From Pseudomonas fluorescens (lineage in GTDB: Bacteria > Pseudomonadota > Gammaproteobacteria > Pseudomonadales > Pseudomonadaceae), in the NCBI RefSeq assembly GCF_000968015.1, contig NZ_LACH01000047.1, forward strand, positions 122,384 through 155,244: a DNA stretch of 32,861 bases. The letters run 5' to 3'. The notes below the pieces were generated by a model. That model worked only from the letters and a program-made list of their open reading frames with translations. It had not been told where the DNA came from and ran no database searches. Positions 7,665 through 16,141 of the stretch are shown in pieces; position 1 is the first letter of the stretch, and every line of letters begins with the position of its first letter. Made by a program: the position numbers and the translations under genes.

Positions 7665-9351
7665 GATTGATCTCCTCGAGCGTGGTCCGCCCCTCTGCAA
7701 CCAGTTCCAGTGCCGACTCGCGCAACAGGCGCAAGCCACGGCTGCACGCCAGGGCCTTGATTTTCGAAATGGGTTGGCGCTCGACGATCATTTGCCGCAG
7801 CTCGTCGTCGAGGTGCAGCAGTTCGGCAATCGCCGTGCGCCCGCGGTAACCGGTGCCCCGGCAATGACCGCAGCCCTTGCCGTGGACAAAGTGGTAGTGA
7901 TCGACCTGTTGCGGATCGAGACCGGAGAGGCGCAATTCTTCATCGGTCGGGTAAGCCGGCGCGCTGCAACTGGAGCAGACCAGTCGGATCAGCCGCTGGG
8001 CCAGCACCGCATTGAGTGCCGACACGAGGCTGTAAGGGTCGATTTCCATCTGGGTGAAGCGGCCGATCACGTCGAACACGTTGTTGGCGTGAATGGTGGT
8101 GAACACCAGGTGCCCGGTGAGCGCTGATTGCACGGCGATCTGCGCGGTGTCGGGGTCGCGGATTTCACCGACCATGATCTTGTCCGGGTCATGGCGCAGG
8201 ATCGAGCGCAAACCACGGGCGAAGGTCAGGCCCTTCTTTTCGTTGACCGGGATTTGCAGCACGCCTGGCAGTTGGTATTCCACCGGGTCTTCAATGGTGA
8301 TGATCTTTTCCACGCCGTGGTTGATCTCGGTGATCATCGCGTACAGCGTGGTGGTTTTGCCGCTACCGGTGGGGCCGGTCACCAGCACCATGCCGTAAGG
8401 TTCGGCCGCCAGCCGACGCAGATGACGCAGGGTTTCTTCTTCGAAGCCCAGGGCTTGCAACTGCACGCCGCAGACCTTGTCCGCCAGGTCCTGTTTGTCG
8501 AGGACCCGCAGCACCGCGTCTTCGCCGAAAATGCTCGGCATGATCGACACCCGAAAGTCGATCTGCCGGCCACTGATGCCGATCTTGAAGCGACCGTCCT
8601 GGGGCACGCGTTTTTCGCCGATGTCCAGTTCGGCCATGACCTTGACCCGGGAAATCACTTGCTCGGCAAATTCGCTGCCCTGGATTTTGCTGATGTTGTT
8701 CAGCACGCCATCGATCCGGTACTTGATCACCAGGCCGCTGCCGGTGGTGCCCAGATGGATATCGCTGGCGTGCATTTTCAGCGCGTCGTAGAGGGTCGAG
8801 TTGACCAGTTTGACGACGACGCTGGCGTCCTCGCTGATGCTGGTCAGGGACAGGCTTTGCAGGGTATCGGTTTCGACATTGGCGTCGGCCTGGGCATTGA
8901 GCGATTCCACCGCGTGGAAGCTCTCTTCGTGGCGTGCCAGGTAGGCCTTCAGGTCGTCGGCATGCACCAGGTACAGCGGCGCGCCGTGCAGGCAGTCGTC
9001 GATCCAGGCCAGGCGTGAAGTATCGAAGGGGTCGGCAAAGACGCCAATGACCGTATCGTCGTGACGCAGCAGGATGAATTCACGCTTGAGGCATTGGGCC
9101 AGTGTGACCCGGTCGAACACCGGGGTGGCTTTGAACAGGCTGTCGGTGTCGAGCACCGGATAATGCAGGGTCGCGCCGAGGCACTGGATGAAGGGCATGG
9201 GGGCCAGTTCGCACAACCCCCCGAGGGCTTCCAGTACCCGTTCGCCGGAACTGGCGGCCAGGGCGCGTGCCTGGGCCAGTTGTTCACTGGAAAAGCGAGA
9301 CGGTACACAGTCCAACAGCGCCGGTTCGACGGCAAGGAATAGACGGTCCAT
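7645..9351 (-). CDS. gspE: GspE/PilB-family secretion ATPase
   Basis: The 568-aa product has an N-terminal MshEN/T2SSE_N-type region (about 1-150), then the ATPase core. Walker A is GPTGSGKT (326-333), the Asp box is ITIEDPVE (352-359), Walker B is IMVGEIRD (392-399), and the His box includes LTGHLVFTTIHAN (411-423). A zinc-binding loop uses Cys459, Cys462, Cys494 and Cys497 (CSSC and CGHC). It is the hexameric motor that powers pseudopilus assembly and export through the secretin. It is the second gene of the operon, 84 bp after the response regulator, and overlaps the PilM/GspL-like gene. All catalytic motifs are intact. Confidence 0.95.
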   Translation of the reverse strand: MDRLFLAVEPALLDCVPSRFSSEQLAQARALAASSGERVLEALGGLCELAPMPFIQCLGATLHYPVLDTDSLFKATPVFDRVTLAQCLKREFILLRHDDTVIGVFADPFDTSRLAWIDDCLHGAPLYLVHADDLKAYLARHEESFHAVESLNAQADANVETDTLQSLSLTSISEDASVVVKLVNSTLYDALKMHASDIHLGTTGSGLVIKYRIDGVLNNISKIQGSEFAEQVISRVKVMAELDIGEKRVPQDGRFKIGISGRQIDFRVSIMPSIFGEDAVLRVLDKQDLADKVCGVQLQALGFEEETLRHLRRLAAEPYGMVLVTGPTGSGKTTTLYAMITEINHGVEKIITIEDPVEYQLPGVLQIPVNEKKGLTFARGLRSILRHDPDKIMVGEIRDPDTAQIAVQSALTGHLVFTTIHANNVFDVIGRFTQMEIDPYSLVSALNAVLAQRLIRLVCSSCSAPAYPTDEELRLSGLDPQQVDHYHFVHGKGCGHCRGTGYRGRTAIAELLHLDDELRQMIVERQPISKIKALACSRGLRLLRESALELVAEGRTTLEEINRVTFIS

Positions 9352-9435
9352 GGCATGCTCTCCAACGCCGGGGGCTTTGAGCCCTGTCGACGCGGCAGGC
9401 CATTGCGGCGGATGCCGGAACGTCTTGTCGCGCCA

Positions 9436-9969
9436 CTACTCCCCGGTGAGCAATTGTTCGTCGTCTGGTGCGTTGGAGGTCGATGTGTTTCGTCGACGAT
9501 CTACCAGCACCCAACTGCCGTCGTACAACTGCAGCGGGAAACTCTCGGACCTGCTCTGGCGTCGTTCGACAAAACCTTGCGAATTGCTCATGCCTGCTTT
9601 GGGTTCGCGCTCCATCCCCAGAAGGTCGCAGACTGCTCGGGCCAATTCCGCCAATGGAAACGGTTTGAACAGGATATGGCTGACTCCCAGTTGCCGGGCC
9701 CGCTCACAGACTTCAGCGGTTGGGTGCCCGGTAATCAGCACAAAATGACACTTCCTGTTCTGGCGGACAGCATCGAGCACCTCAAAGCCTTCCATGTCGG
9801 GCAAGCGGTAATCGAACACCATCACATCGGGTGAAAAACGCTCGGCCTCGCCGATTGCCATCGCACCGTCGTGAGCTATCCGGACTTCCAGCGCTTGCGC
9901 CTGAAGGTAATCCTTGAGGTTTTCGGCAAGCAGCTGTTCGTCTTCGACAACCAGTATTTTGTTTAACAA
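9436..9969 (-). CDS. Receiver-only response regulator with short unknown C-terminal extension
   Basis: The 177-aa product has a complete receiver domain (1-118): acidic pocket at Glu9/Asp10, phosphoacceptor Asp53 (VFDYRLPDMEG), Thr80 (LITGHP) and Lys102 (FKPF). Residues 125-177 carry no recognisable DNA-binding or enzymatic output domain, only a polar stretch with LQLYDGSWVLVDRRR. The start is a TTG at 9969 preceded by a strong AAGGAG at 9976-9981. It is the first gene behind the sigma-54-type promoter and heads the secretion operon. It could regulate machine activity or a partner protein. No sensor kinase is encoded in the window. Confidence 0.88.
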   Translation of the reverse strand: MLNKILVVEDEQLLAENLKDYLQAQALEVRIAHDGAMAIGEAERFSPDVMVFDYRLPDMEGFEVLDAVRQNRKCHFVLITGHPTAEVCERARQLGVSHILFKPFPLAELARAVCDLLGMEREPKAGMSNSQGFVERRQSRSESFPLQLYDGSWVLVDRRRNTSTSNAPDDEQLLTGE

Positions 9970-10036
9970 GGTCGACTCCTTGAAGCCGCAGGTCCGATGT
10001 TCCAGCCCTGGGAGTACGCGCCTTCACTGAGGCTAA

Positions 10037-10052
10037 CGCACACTTCATGCCA
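10037..10052 (-). promoter_or_regulatory. Sigma-54-type promoter of the secretion operon
   Basis: On the minus strand the sequence reads TGGCATGAAGTGTGCG. GG at -24 and GC at -12 have the exact 10-base interval of the RpoN consensus (TGGCACG-N4-TTGC). The expected transcription start is near 10026, giving a leader of about 57 nt to the response-regulator TTG. The same TGGCATG hexamer-plus-one occurs at the multicopper oxidase promoter. It is a pattern match only, not an experimental site. Confidence 0.72.
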
Positions 10053-10125
10053 GGCTGAGCGTCGGTTTTTTACCGTTGCACGTCTTTGATTTTCATGAAA
10101 AAACCATTTCGTCCAGAAACTCCAT

Positions 10126-10186
10126 CCCCCAAAGGCGGGGAAGCACTCGGATGTACCTTGAAGCATTTCCCCACTATTGGGGGGGG
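10126..10186. promoter_or_regulatory. Candidate activator-binding dyads upstream of the secretion operon
   Basis: Two C/G-block dyads lie 74-134 bp upstream of the -24 element: CCCCC-AAAGGC-GGGG at 10126-10140 and CCCC-ACTATT-GGGG at 10169-10182 within a longer G run. This distance suits binding of an NtrC-type enhancer protein. Similar dyads occur near the other sigma-54-type sites. The distal dyad also lies just after the prolyl isomerase stop, so it could instead act as a weak transcript-end hairpin. Confidence 0.45.
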
Positions 10187-10191
10187 AACCT

Positions 10192-11145
10192 TCAATCATC
10201 GTCAACCCGTTCGATTCGACTGCTTGATCGCAGTTGCGCGAGAACCTGTAGACGAGCCTGAGCCTGTTGCTGTCGGGCGAGGTAAGCCCGGACCATTTCA
10301 AGCCCTTGCACCTCTGAGACATCGGTCGCCTCCAAGTTGTTCTGCACGTAGATCAAATGCCAGCCCAGCGGTGTACGCACCGGTGTACTGACAGCCCCCA
10401 GTGCCAGGGCAAAAGCCGCCGCTTCGAATTCAGGCATCATCCGCCCACGAGGAAAATAGCCCAGATCACCGCCCTCGCTAGCGGAAGCGTCTTCGGAACC
10501 GGCCCGGGCCACACTGGCAAAATCCTCACCCGCACTGATTTTTACACGCATCTCCTCTAAGCGTAGCCGGGCGGTTTCAACCGTGGCGGCATCCGCGTCT
10601 TGAGGCACTTTGATCAGGATGTGCCGTGCCTGGATGTGTTCCGGCCGGCTCATCTCGGCGCGATGCTCTTCATAGAACGCACGGACCTGTTTTTCGTCAG
10701 GCCCGACGACCTGCGTGAGGTCGGCAAACACTTGCCGGGCCGCGAGCTCACGGCGGGTGTACTCGGTGTAACCGACTTCGTCGAAACCGGCGTCTTCCAG
10801 GCGCCGGGCGAACACGTCGGCACCGCCCATGGCCTGCCGGGTCTGATCGACCTGGCGTTGCACCACCGCGTCACTGACCACCACCCCACGCTTGACGGCT
10901 TCCTGCCACAGCAATTCTTTGTCAATCAAGGCTGTCAGTGCCGCCTGACGTAATTGTTTGTAGGCCTTGGGGTTGCGGATGTTGCCCACCGCCCGGCCCT
11001 GATCCTCCAGGTATTCGGCGAAATAACGCTCCAGGCGAAACGCGGAAATTTCCTCGCCATTGACCCGCGCGGCGGCCGGGCCATTGCTGCAGAACGCCAC
11101 GGAAACCCACAGCGTGAGCAGGAACAACAGAGTCTTGAGCGCCAT
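10192..11145 (-). CDS. Periplasmic parvulin-type peptidyl-prolyl isomerase (PpiC/SurA-like)
   Basis: The 317-aa product has a signal sequence (about 1-26, ending GPAAA) and a SurA_N-like helical chaperone region (30-165). A parvulin domain follows (about 170-265) with ARHILIKV, the SEDASASEGGDLGYFPRGRM loop and VRTPLGWHLIYV. These are the usual PpiC signatures. It would catalyse prolyl isomerisation or chaperone exported proteins in the periplasm. It is the last gene of the oxidase operon, 15 bp after the cytochrome/binding-protein gene. In Leptothrix discophora the mofA oxidase operon also contains a prolyl isomerase gene (mofB; from memory), so it probably helps fold the giant oxidase. Confidence 0.9.
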   Translation of the reverse strand: MALKTLLFLLTLWVSVAFCSNGPAAARVNGEEISAFRLERYFAEYLEDQGRAVGNIRNPKAYKQLRQAALTALIDKELLWQEAVKRGVVVSDAVVQRQVDQTRQAMGGADVFARRLEDAGFDEVGYTEYTRRELAARQVFADLTQVVGPDEKQVRAFYEEHRAEMSRPEHIQARHILIKVPQDADAATVETARLRLEEMRVKISAGEDFASVARAGSEDASASEGGDLGYFPRGRMMPEFEAAAFALALGAVSTPVRTPLGWHLIYVQNNLEATDVSEVQGLEMVRAYLARQQQAQARLQVLAQLRSSSRIERVDDD

Positions 11146-11160
11146 GATCGAGACCTCCAG

Positions 11161-12723
11161 TCAGGGTGTAGCGACAATGGGTTTATAGGGTGCGACCAGA
11201 TAAAAGCGCTGGTCGGGCAAGTCCACGGTCACGATATGCGCGCCACGCAAGCCGAGGCGGCGGCCCGGACCGAAGCTGATCAGCGGGGTCAGCCCGGTAT
11301 CGAAGTCATGCAGACCTTCCAGCGCACTGATGAGTTTCTCGCGGCTGGCGTCGCGCCCGGCCTGTTTCATGCCTTCGCTGAACAGCAACATCGAACTGAA
11401 CGCGCCGACTTGCAGCATCGCATGCTGACCGCCGAGCCCCTGGCGTTCGCGCAATTGGGTCAGGGCCAGGCGTCCGGCCAGTGTCCAGTCACTGGGCACG
11501 AACGGATAAGCCAGAAACACCCGCCGGGAAAAATCACTGGGCACCTGCAACAGATCACCCGCCACCTGGTTCGACGCAGCGAACAGATAAGGCACCTGCC
11601 CCGCCGCCTGCAAGCGCTCGGCGAGGCGACTGAAACCGCCGCCGCTGCCCAGGTAAAACACCGACCGCGAGCCCAGTGGCAATTCGTCTTGCGCCGAGTC
11701 GTAGGCTTTTAGATTGACCTTTTGCCAGTCGTGATCCTGCAAGTACTGGCTAAGGCTCTGCGCCGCCAACCGTTGACTGGGTTCGTCCGGGTAAATGATC
11801 AGCGTCGGTCCCTGGAGCACCCGTAAATTAGCGGTGGCGTAATCGGCCAGGGCGATCAGTTGCTCGCGCAACCCCGGCAGCGGTTCGAAAATCTGTCGAC
11901 TGGCCTGCGCCGTGCCCAGTAATGACAGCGGTCCGATCAGCGGAACGCCGGCCCGTTCCAGGCGCGCGGCCAGGTCCGAGTCCAGTGCCGGTGCCAGCGG
12001 CGCGATCAGGGCGAACACCTGTTCCTGCTCGATCAATTGATCCAGCGCCTGCTCGGCACTGGCGCGGTCCGGGCCCGGGTCGACGATGGTCAGGCGCAAC
12101 TGCCGACCATGAATCCCGCCCGCTTCGTTGATTCGCGCCACGCTACCCTTGAGCACCGCCGCCACCGTGGCGCCCTCCTCGCTCAACGGCCCCTGGCTTG
12201 GCAACAAGGTGCCCAGGTGCAGACTGTCAGGGGTCAGGCCGGGGTCGCGGTCCTCGGTCACGCGTTTGAGGTAGGCCGTGAGGTTGCGCTGATCATTCAT
12301 CGACAGGACGAAGCGCGGCATCGCCGGGTCGAGCCGGTTGTTGCCCGGATCACGCCCTTCCTGGATAGCCCGAGCCAACGTGCCTTCGGTATACGCCGGG
12401 TACGCACGGCCATTGATTTGCTGCTGGCCGTAGGTGCTGGTGAGCCGCGACCAGCTGAGATCCGGCGGTCGCACCCCGCCTTCGGGCCGCCCGAGGCCAT
12501 CGGCGCCGTGGCAGTTGGCACACGGCAGGCTGGTGGCGGGCAACACTATGTTCGCCGCCCCGACCCGCGCCATGATTGGCTCGCCACTCGCGGACACACC
12601 CTCGCGATACAGCCGTTTGCCGGCGCTTTCGTCAGGGTTCAGCAGCAACGCATCAGCGGCGAAATGCAAGCCGCCAAGCAGTAGCAGGCCAAGAGCGAGT
12701 GAAGTTCTCATGGCACGGTTCAA
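11161..12723 (-). CDS. Cytochrome c domain fused to a branched-chain amino-acid-type periplasmic binding protein
   Basis: The 520-aa product has a signal peptide (1-25). A mono-haem cytochrome c domain (about 30-155) has CANCH at residues 68-72 and a likely axial Met135 in DPAMPRF. A Leu/Ile/Val-binding-type domain (about 165-515) includes LPSQGPLSEEGATVAAVLKGSVARI and GGIHGRQLRLTIVD. The gene overlaps the preceding SCO gene by 4 bp. The family joins redox and ligand-binding modules; its ligand is unknown. A haem-binding protein (MofC) is also encoded in the Leptothrix mof operon (from memory), so this protein may accept electrons from the multicopper oxidase. That role is inferred. Confidence 0.88.
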   Translation of the reverse strand: MNRAMRTSLALGLLLLGGLHFAADALLLNPDESAGKRLYREGVSASGEPIMARVGAANIVLPATSLPCANCHGADGLGRPEGGVRPPDLSWSRLTSTYGQQQINGRAYPAYTEGTLARAIQEGRDPGNNRLDPAMPRFVLSMNDQRNLTAYLKRVTEDRDPGLTPDSLHLGTLLPSQGPLSEEGATVAAVLKGSVARINEAGGIHGRQLRLTIVDPGPDRASAEQALDQLIEQEQVFALIAPLAPALDSDLAARLERAGVPLIGPLSLLGTAQASRQIFEPLPGLREQLIALADYATANLRVLQGPTLIIYPDEPSQRLAAQSLSQYLQDHDWQKVNLKAYDSAQDELPLGSRSVFYLGSGGGFSRLAERLQAAGQVPYLFAASNQVAGDLLQVPSDFSRRVFLAYPFVPSDWTLAGRLALTQLRERQGLGGQHAMLQVGAFSSMLLFSEGMKQAGRDASREKLISALEGLHDFDTGLTPLISFGPGRRLGLRGAHIVTVDLPDQRFYLVAPYKPIVATP

Positions 12724-13358
12724 CGACCGGCCACGGGCATTGTCAGCAACTGCAAGCGCTGGGCAATGGCGGCGGCCGGGGCATCGGGACGGATTTTGCT
12801 CCAGCGTTTATTGGCCACGTCACCCACGATCAGTTGTGTTGAATGCTGCTCGGGGGTCGGCACGATCTGGCCGATGCGCCCCAATACAAGGTCCATCTGT
12901 GCCTTGTCGCCGGTAAGAAAAAGCCAGTGAGGGCCGTCGACGCCCTGCTTCAAGGTGTAAGCCTTGAGTACCGCTGGCGTGTCCCGCAGCGGATCACTGG
13001 TAAGGGAGATAAACGTGATGCCGTCCGCCTTGTCGCCCAGCAACTCACGCACTTCCTTGAGCTTGCGGGTGATCAGCGGGCAGGCATCGTTGCAACTCGT
13101 GAAAATCACATTGAGCAGCACCACGCGGTTCTGCAGCGCGTCGCTGTAGAAACGCAGGGTCTCGCCGTTCTGGTCCTGCAACGGCGTGTCGGTGAACCAG
13201 GTTTTCGCATCGCGGGTGCCAGTGCCCGTAACCAAGCCGGGCGGTGCGGCAACGGCGGCCACCGCCGGTGCCGGCTCTTCGTGCCCTTCGTGGGCGGACG
13301 CCAGCGAACTGAACAGGCAAAAGCACACCGTCAGGGAGATCCAGTCGAGGGCTCTCAT
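12720..13358 (-). CDS. SCO1/SenC-family copper chaperone or thiol reductase (second copy)
   Basis: The 212-aa product has a signal peptide ending near LASA, followed at once by HEGHEEP, a possible metal-binding tip. The thioredoxin-like SCO domain carries the copper-binding pair Cys89 and Cys93 (TSCNDACP) and a distal His173 (PEQHSTQLIVGD). These are the residues that ligate Cu in SCO proteins. It overlaps the neighbouring SCO gene and the cytochrome-fusion gene by 4 bp each. In this operon it most likely loads copper into the multicopper oxidase or reduces its cysteines. No cytochrome oxidase genes are nearby. Confidence 0.92.
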   Translation of the reverse strand: MRALDWISLTVCFCLFSSLASAHEGHEEPAPAVAAVAAPPGLVTGTGTRDAKTWFTDTPLQDQNGETLRFYSDALQNRVVLLNVIFTSCNDACPLITRKLKEVRELLGDKADGITFISLTSDPLRDTPAVLKAYTLKQGVDGPHWLFLTGDKAQMDLVLGRIGQIVPTPEQHSTQLIVGDVANKRWSKIRPDAPAAAIAQRLQLLTMPVAGR

Positions 13359-14011
13359 GGCAGCTGCTCCATCGCGATGGCCGTGTGCTTGGCGTGGACG
13401 TTGCGCTGACCGCTGAGTTTCTCCACTTCACGGGCCAGCACCGTCGGGTCGGTGAAGCCGTAATAGCGGGTCCAGTGGCGGCTGTTGCCATCCCCCACCA
13501 GAATCAATGGCTGATGGTTTTTGAAGTCCCCACTGAAAGTGCCCAGCCCCTTGAGGGTTTCGTCGATCGACTGCGAGCTGCCGGTCAGCCAGCTCCAGCC
13601 CGGGCCTTTCTGGAAGTTGCGGGCGTAGTCGTTCAGGCGTTTGGCGTCATCGCGCTGCGGGTCGATGCTGATCGACACCAGCTGCACCTCGCCGCCGACC
13701 CGGGCACCCAGCTGTTTTTGCACCTTGCCCATGATTGACGACACCACCGGGCACACCGTGGTGCAACTGGTGTAGATGAAGCTCATGACCACAATCTTGT
13801 TGGTCACCAGGTCCTTTTCCAGGCGCACCGGTTTGCCGTTCTGGTCCACCAGCATCACGTCGGCGAACTTGACCTGGGCGCTTTCTGAACGCGCGCTTTG
13901 GGCCGGCATTTCGTGACCGGCGTGTTCATCCGCCGAGTGGGCCAGGGCCTGGCCGATACCGGCGGCCAGCAGACAGAACGTCAGCAGTCCACGGTGTGCG
14001 AATCGGTTCAT
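13355..14011 (-). CDS. SCO1/SenC-family copper chaperone or thiol reductase (first copy)
   Basis: The 218-aa product has a signal peptide ending near QALA, then HSADEHAGHEM, a His-rich segment that could bind copper. The SCO fold has Cys83 and Cys87 (TSCTTVCP) and His166 (FKNHQPLILVGD), completing the metal site. VSISIDPQRDD and the GWSWLTG segment are typical of the family. A 14-bp gap separates it from the beta-propeller gene and a 4-bp overlap joins it to the second SCO gene. Having two SCO proteins behind a multicopper oxidase suggests dedicated copper delivery, perhaps to distinct copper sites. Confidence 0.93.
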   Translation of the reverse strand: MNRFAHRGLLTFCLLAAGIGQALAHSADEHAGHEMPAQSARSESAQVKFADVMLVDQNGKPVRLEKDLVTNKIVVMSFIYTSCTTVCPVVSSIMGKVQKQLGARVGGEVQLVSISIDPQRDDAKRLNDYARNFQKGPGWSWLTGSSQSIDETLKGLGTFSGDFKNHQPLILVGDGNSRHWTRYYGFTDPTVLAREVEKLSGQRNVHAKHTAIAMEQLP

Positions 14012-14025
14012 GGCGGAACTCCTTT

Positions 14026-15978
14026 CTAGTGGGCATCGCCGGGCAGGACCCGAACGCTGGCAAAAGTCTTGTCATCGAAACTCGCGCCCAGCGACGCCGC
14101 GCGTACGTGCAGGTACCAGGCGCCGTTCTGATCGAGGGTCACCGGGGCTTCATAAACACCGTCGCCCACTTCCTGCGCGGCGACTTGCTGGACCCGGGAC
14201 GTCGGGGCCCGGAAGTAGCGCACCTGAACGTCCTTGACCCCACTGCGCTGTGCCTTCTGCGTGCCCTGAACGATGCGAAAACGCACCACGTAAGGACTGC
14301 CGAGGGCGGCCGTGGACGTGCCGAGCATGAATTCCACCTTCGGCACCCCCGGGTGTCGGGTGAAGGTTTTATCGGGCTCAACCAAAGCCGTGAAGCAATG
14401 GATGATGTTCGGCTGGTTCAACAGGAAGGCCACGTCGTAGCGTCCGGCAGCGGGCAGTTTGATCCGGGCGCTGTACAGCCCCGGCTCGACTTCGCGCAGG
14501 CTGCGGTCGATGACCATCGCCGCCCGCGCCACTTGCCCACGATTGGGGTAGCCGGACATCGGCGCGTTCATGCCTTCAGCGTAGAAGTAGGTGGTGTTGT
14601 CCACCGGGTTGACCACAAACACCGCGTTGTCATCCCGCGACACCGCCAGGCTCGATGCCAGCGGCAAGTCACCGGCCAGCCGTGGCGCCTGAGGCCCGGC
14701 TTCGAAGCCCTGGCTGATGGGCGTGCGGCCTTCACCCAAGGACGACAGATTGATCATCGTGACCTTGGCCGAGGCGAGTCCGCGAATGTAGGCGTAGGCC
14801 TTGGTGTACACCACTTGATAAGGTTCGGCGGACACGTCCAGTTCATGGATCAACGAGTCGGTGGCCGCGTCGATTACCGAGGCCTGGTTCTCCAGGGTGT
14901 TGAGTGCGATGCCAAAACGACCGTCAGCGCTGAAACCCATCGGGCCCAGGCCCTGTTTCATCTTGATCACCCGCCGTACCGCGAGGCTGGCGGTGTCGAC
15001 CACGGTCACCGTGCCGTCCTTGCCATCGGCGACATACACCGCCTGGGACAGCGGCGAGTACGCCACGGACAACGGGTGCGAGCCGGTCTTGAGTTGCTTG
15101 CTGATGGTCAGGCTGGCGATGTCGATGAGACTCACCGTGCCGTCATCGCGGTTGGTGACGAAGGCAAAACGACTGTCCTTGCTGAAGGCAATTTCGTGAT
15201 GCCCGGCACCGGTGGCCAGGTGTTTGAGGGGCTTGAGGCTGCGCGTGTCGATCACCGTCACCCCGGACGCCTCGGCCGACTTAGCGTTGTTGCCGACCCA
15301 CAGCAGACGCTCATCCGGTTGCAATGCCAGCCGTACCGGGTTGCTGCCGGCAGCCACCGAGTCAATCAACTTGAATTGCTCGCTGTCGATCACCGCAATC
15401 TCATCAGCGGTTGGCATCGAGACGAACGCCCGCTTGTTGTCTCTGGGCGTGACCCAATCCATCGGCGGTTGCTTGATATCGATCCGCGCCATCGTGCTGG
15501 TGATGCCGCCCACCGACACCGACGGATCGACCACCGAGACGCTGGCATCGCGGTTCATCACCAGCAGGAAGTAGCTGTTCAGATCGAGCAACGGCCGCGC
15601 GCCAATGCTCGATTTCAGAAACACCCCGACCCGGGATTTGCAGCTGTGTTCGCGGCCCTGGGCCTGGTCGGCGGCGACGGTTTCCGGATCGAGCCAGGCA
15701 CCGGGTGCGACACCCGACAGTGGCTGGCCCGAAGCGCTGTCAGTGACCCGAAAGCGCACGTCGGCGAATCCACCCTCGCGCAGCACGCCGTCCTGCGCCA
15801 GCGGCCGCACTTCGAGCGCCACCGACACCCCGTCACGCTCAAGCACCTGGCCGCTCCAGGTGTCCGGCAGCGCGACTTCGCTCAGCATGACCGGGGGAGT
15901 CGTGCGCCATACGCCCAGCCAGATCAGCACCAACCCTACAACCAGTGCACATCCGGCGATTTTGATGGTCCTGTTCAT
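14026..15978 (-). CDS. Exported YVTN-type beta-propeller protein with flanking YtkA/FixH-like domains
   Basis: The 650-aa product starts MNRTIKIAGC, with GGAG 8 bases upstream; an ATG 12 codons earlier lacks this. One N-terminal hydrophobic segment (about 7-27) anchors or exports it. A FixH/YtkA-like beta domain (about 40-110) precedes a propeller (about 130-430) of repeats such as DDGTVSLIDIASLT, KDGTVTVVDTASLA and QASVIDAATDSL. A second YtkA-like domain follows (about 540-640; GVYEAPVTLDQNGAWYLHVRA). YVTN propellers act as periplasmic scaffolds or bind redox partners. It is encoded between the oxidase and the SCO genes, so it is probably an accessory or electron-transfer partner of the oxidase. 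Exact function is unknown. Confidence 0.85.
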   Translation of the reverse strand: MNRTIKIAGCALVVGLVLIWLGVWRTTPPVMLSEVALPDTWSGQVLERDGVSVALEVRPLAQDGVLREGGFADVRFRVTDSASGQPLSGVAPGAWLDPETVAADQAQGREHSCKSRVGVFLKSSIGARPLLDLNSYFLLVMNRDASVSVVDPSVSVGGITSTMARIDIKQPPMDWVTPRDNKRAFVSMPTADEIAVIDSEQFKLIDSVAAGSNPVRLALQPDERLLWVGNNAKSAEASGVTVIDTRSLKPLKHLATGAGHHEIAFSKDSRFAFVTNRDDGTVSLIDIASLTISKQLKTGSHPLSVAYSPLSQAVYVADGKDGTVTVVDTASLAVRRVIKMKQGLGPMGFSADGRFGIALNTLENQASVIDAATDSLIHELDVSAEPYQVVYTKAYAYIRGLASAKVTMINLSSLGEGRTPISQGFEAGPQAPRLAGDLPLASSLAVSRDDNAVFVVNPVDNTTYFYAEGMNAPMSGYPNRGQVARAAMVIDRSLREVEPGLYSARIKLPAAGRYDVAFLLNQPNIIHCFTALVEPDKTFTRHPGVPKVEFMLGTSTAALGSPYVVRFRIVQGTQKAQRSGVKDVQVRYFRAPTSRVQQVAAQEVGDGVYEAPVTLDQNGAWYLHVRAASLGASFDDKTFASVRVLPGDAH

Positions 15979-16022
15979 AATGCTTCTCCCCTTACTGATC
16001 TGAGCCTGCCGCAACGTGCCCC

Positions 16023-16111
16023 TGTGGGAGCGAGCTTGCTCGCGATGGAGTCACCTCGGTTTTGCGTGGTGAGGCGAATGACGCCATCGCGAGCAAGCTC
16101 GCTCCCACAGG
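16023..16111. repeat. Convergent pair of REP palindromes inside the oxidase operon
   Basis: GTGGGAGCGAGCTTGCTCGC at 16024-16043 and its inverted partner GCGAGCAAGCTCGCTCCCAC at 16089-16108 flank a short spacer. This is the paired REP (REPIN-like) arrangement common in fluorescent pseudomonads. It lies in the 163-bp gap between the multicopper oxidase stop and the beta-propeller start. The transcript could fold into a large hairpin here, partly uncoupling oxidase expression from the downstream accessory genes. Confidence 0.9.
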
Positions 16112-16141
16112 GGTGGTGCCAGCCACCACCCCATCCCTGTC

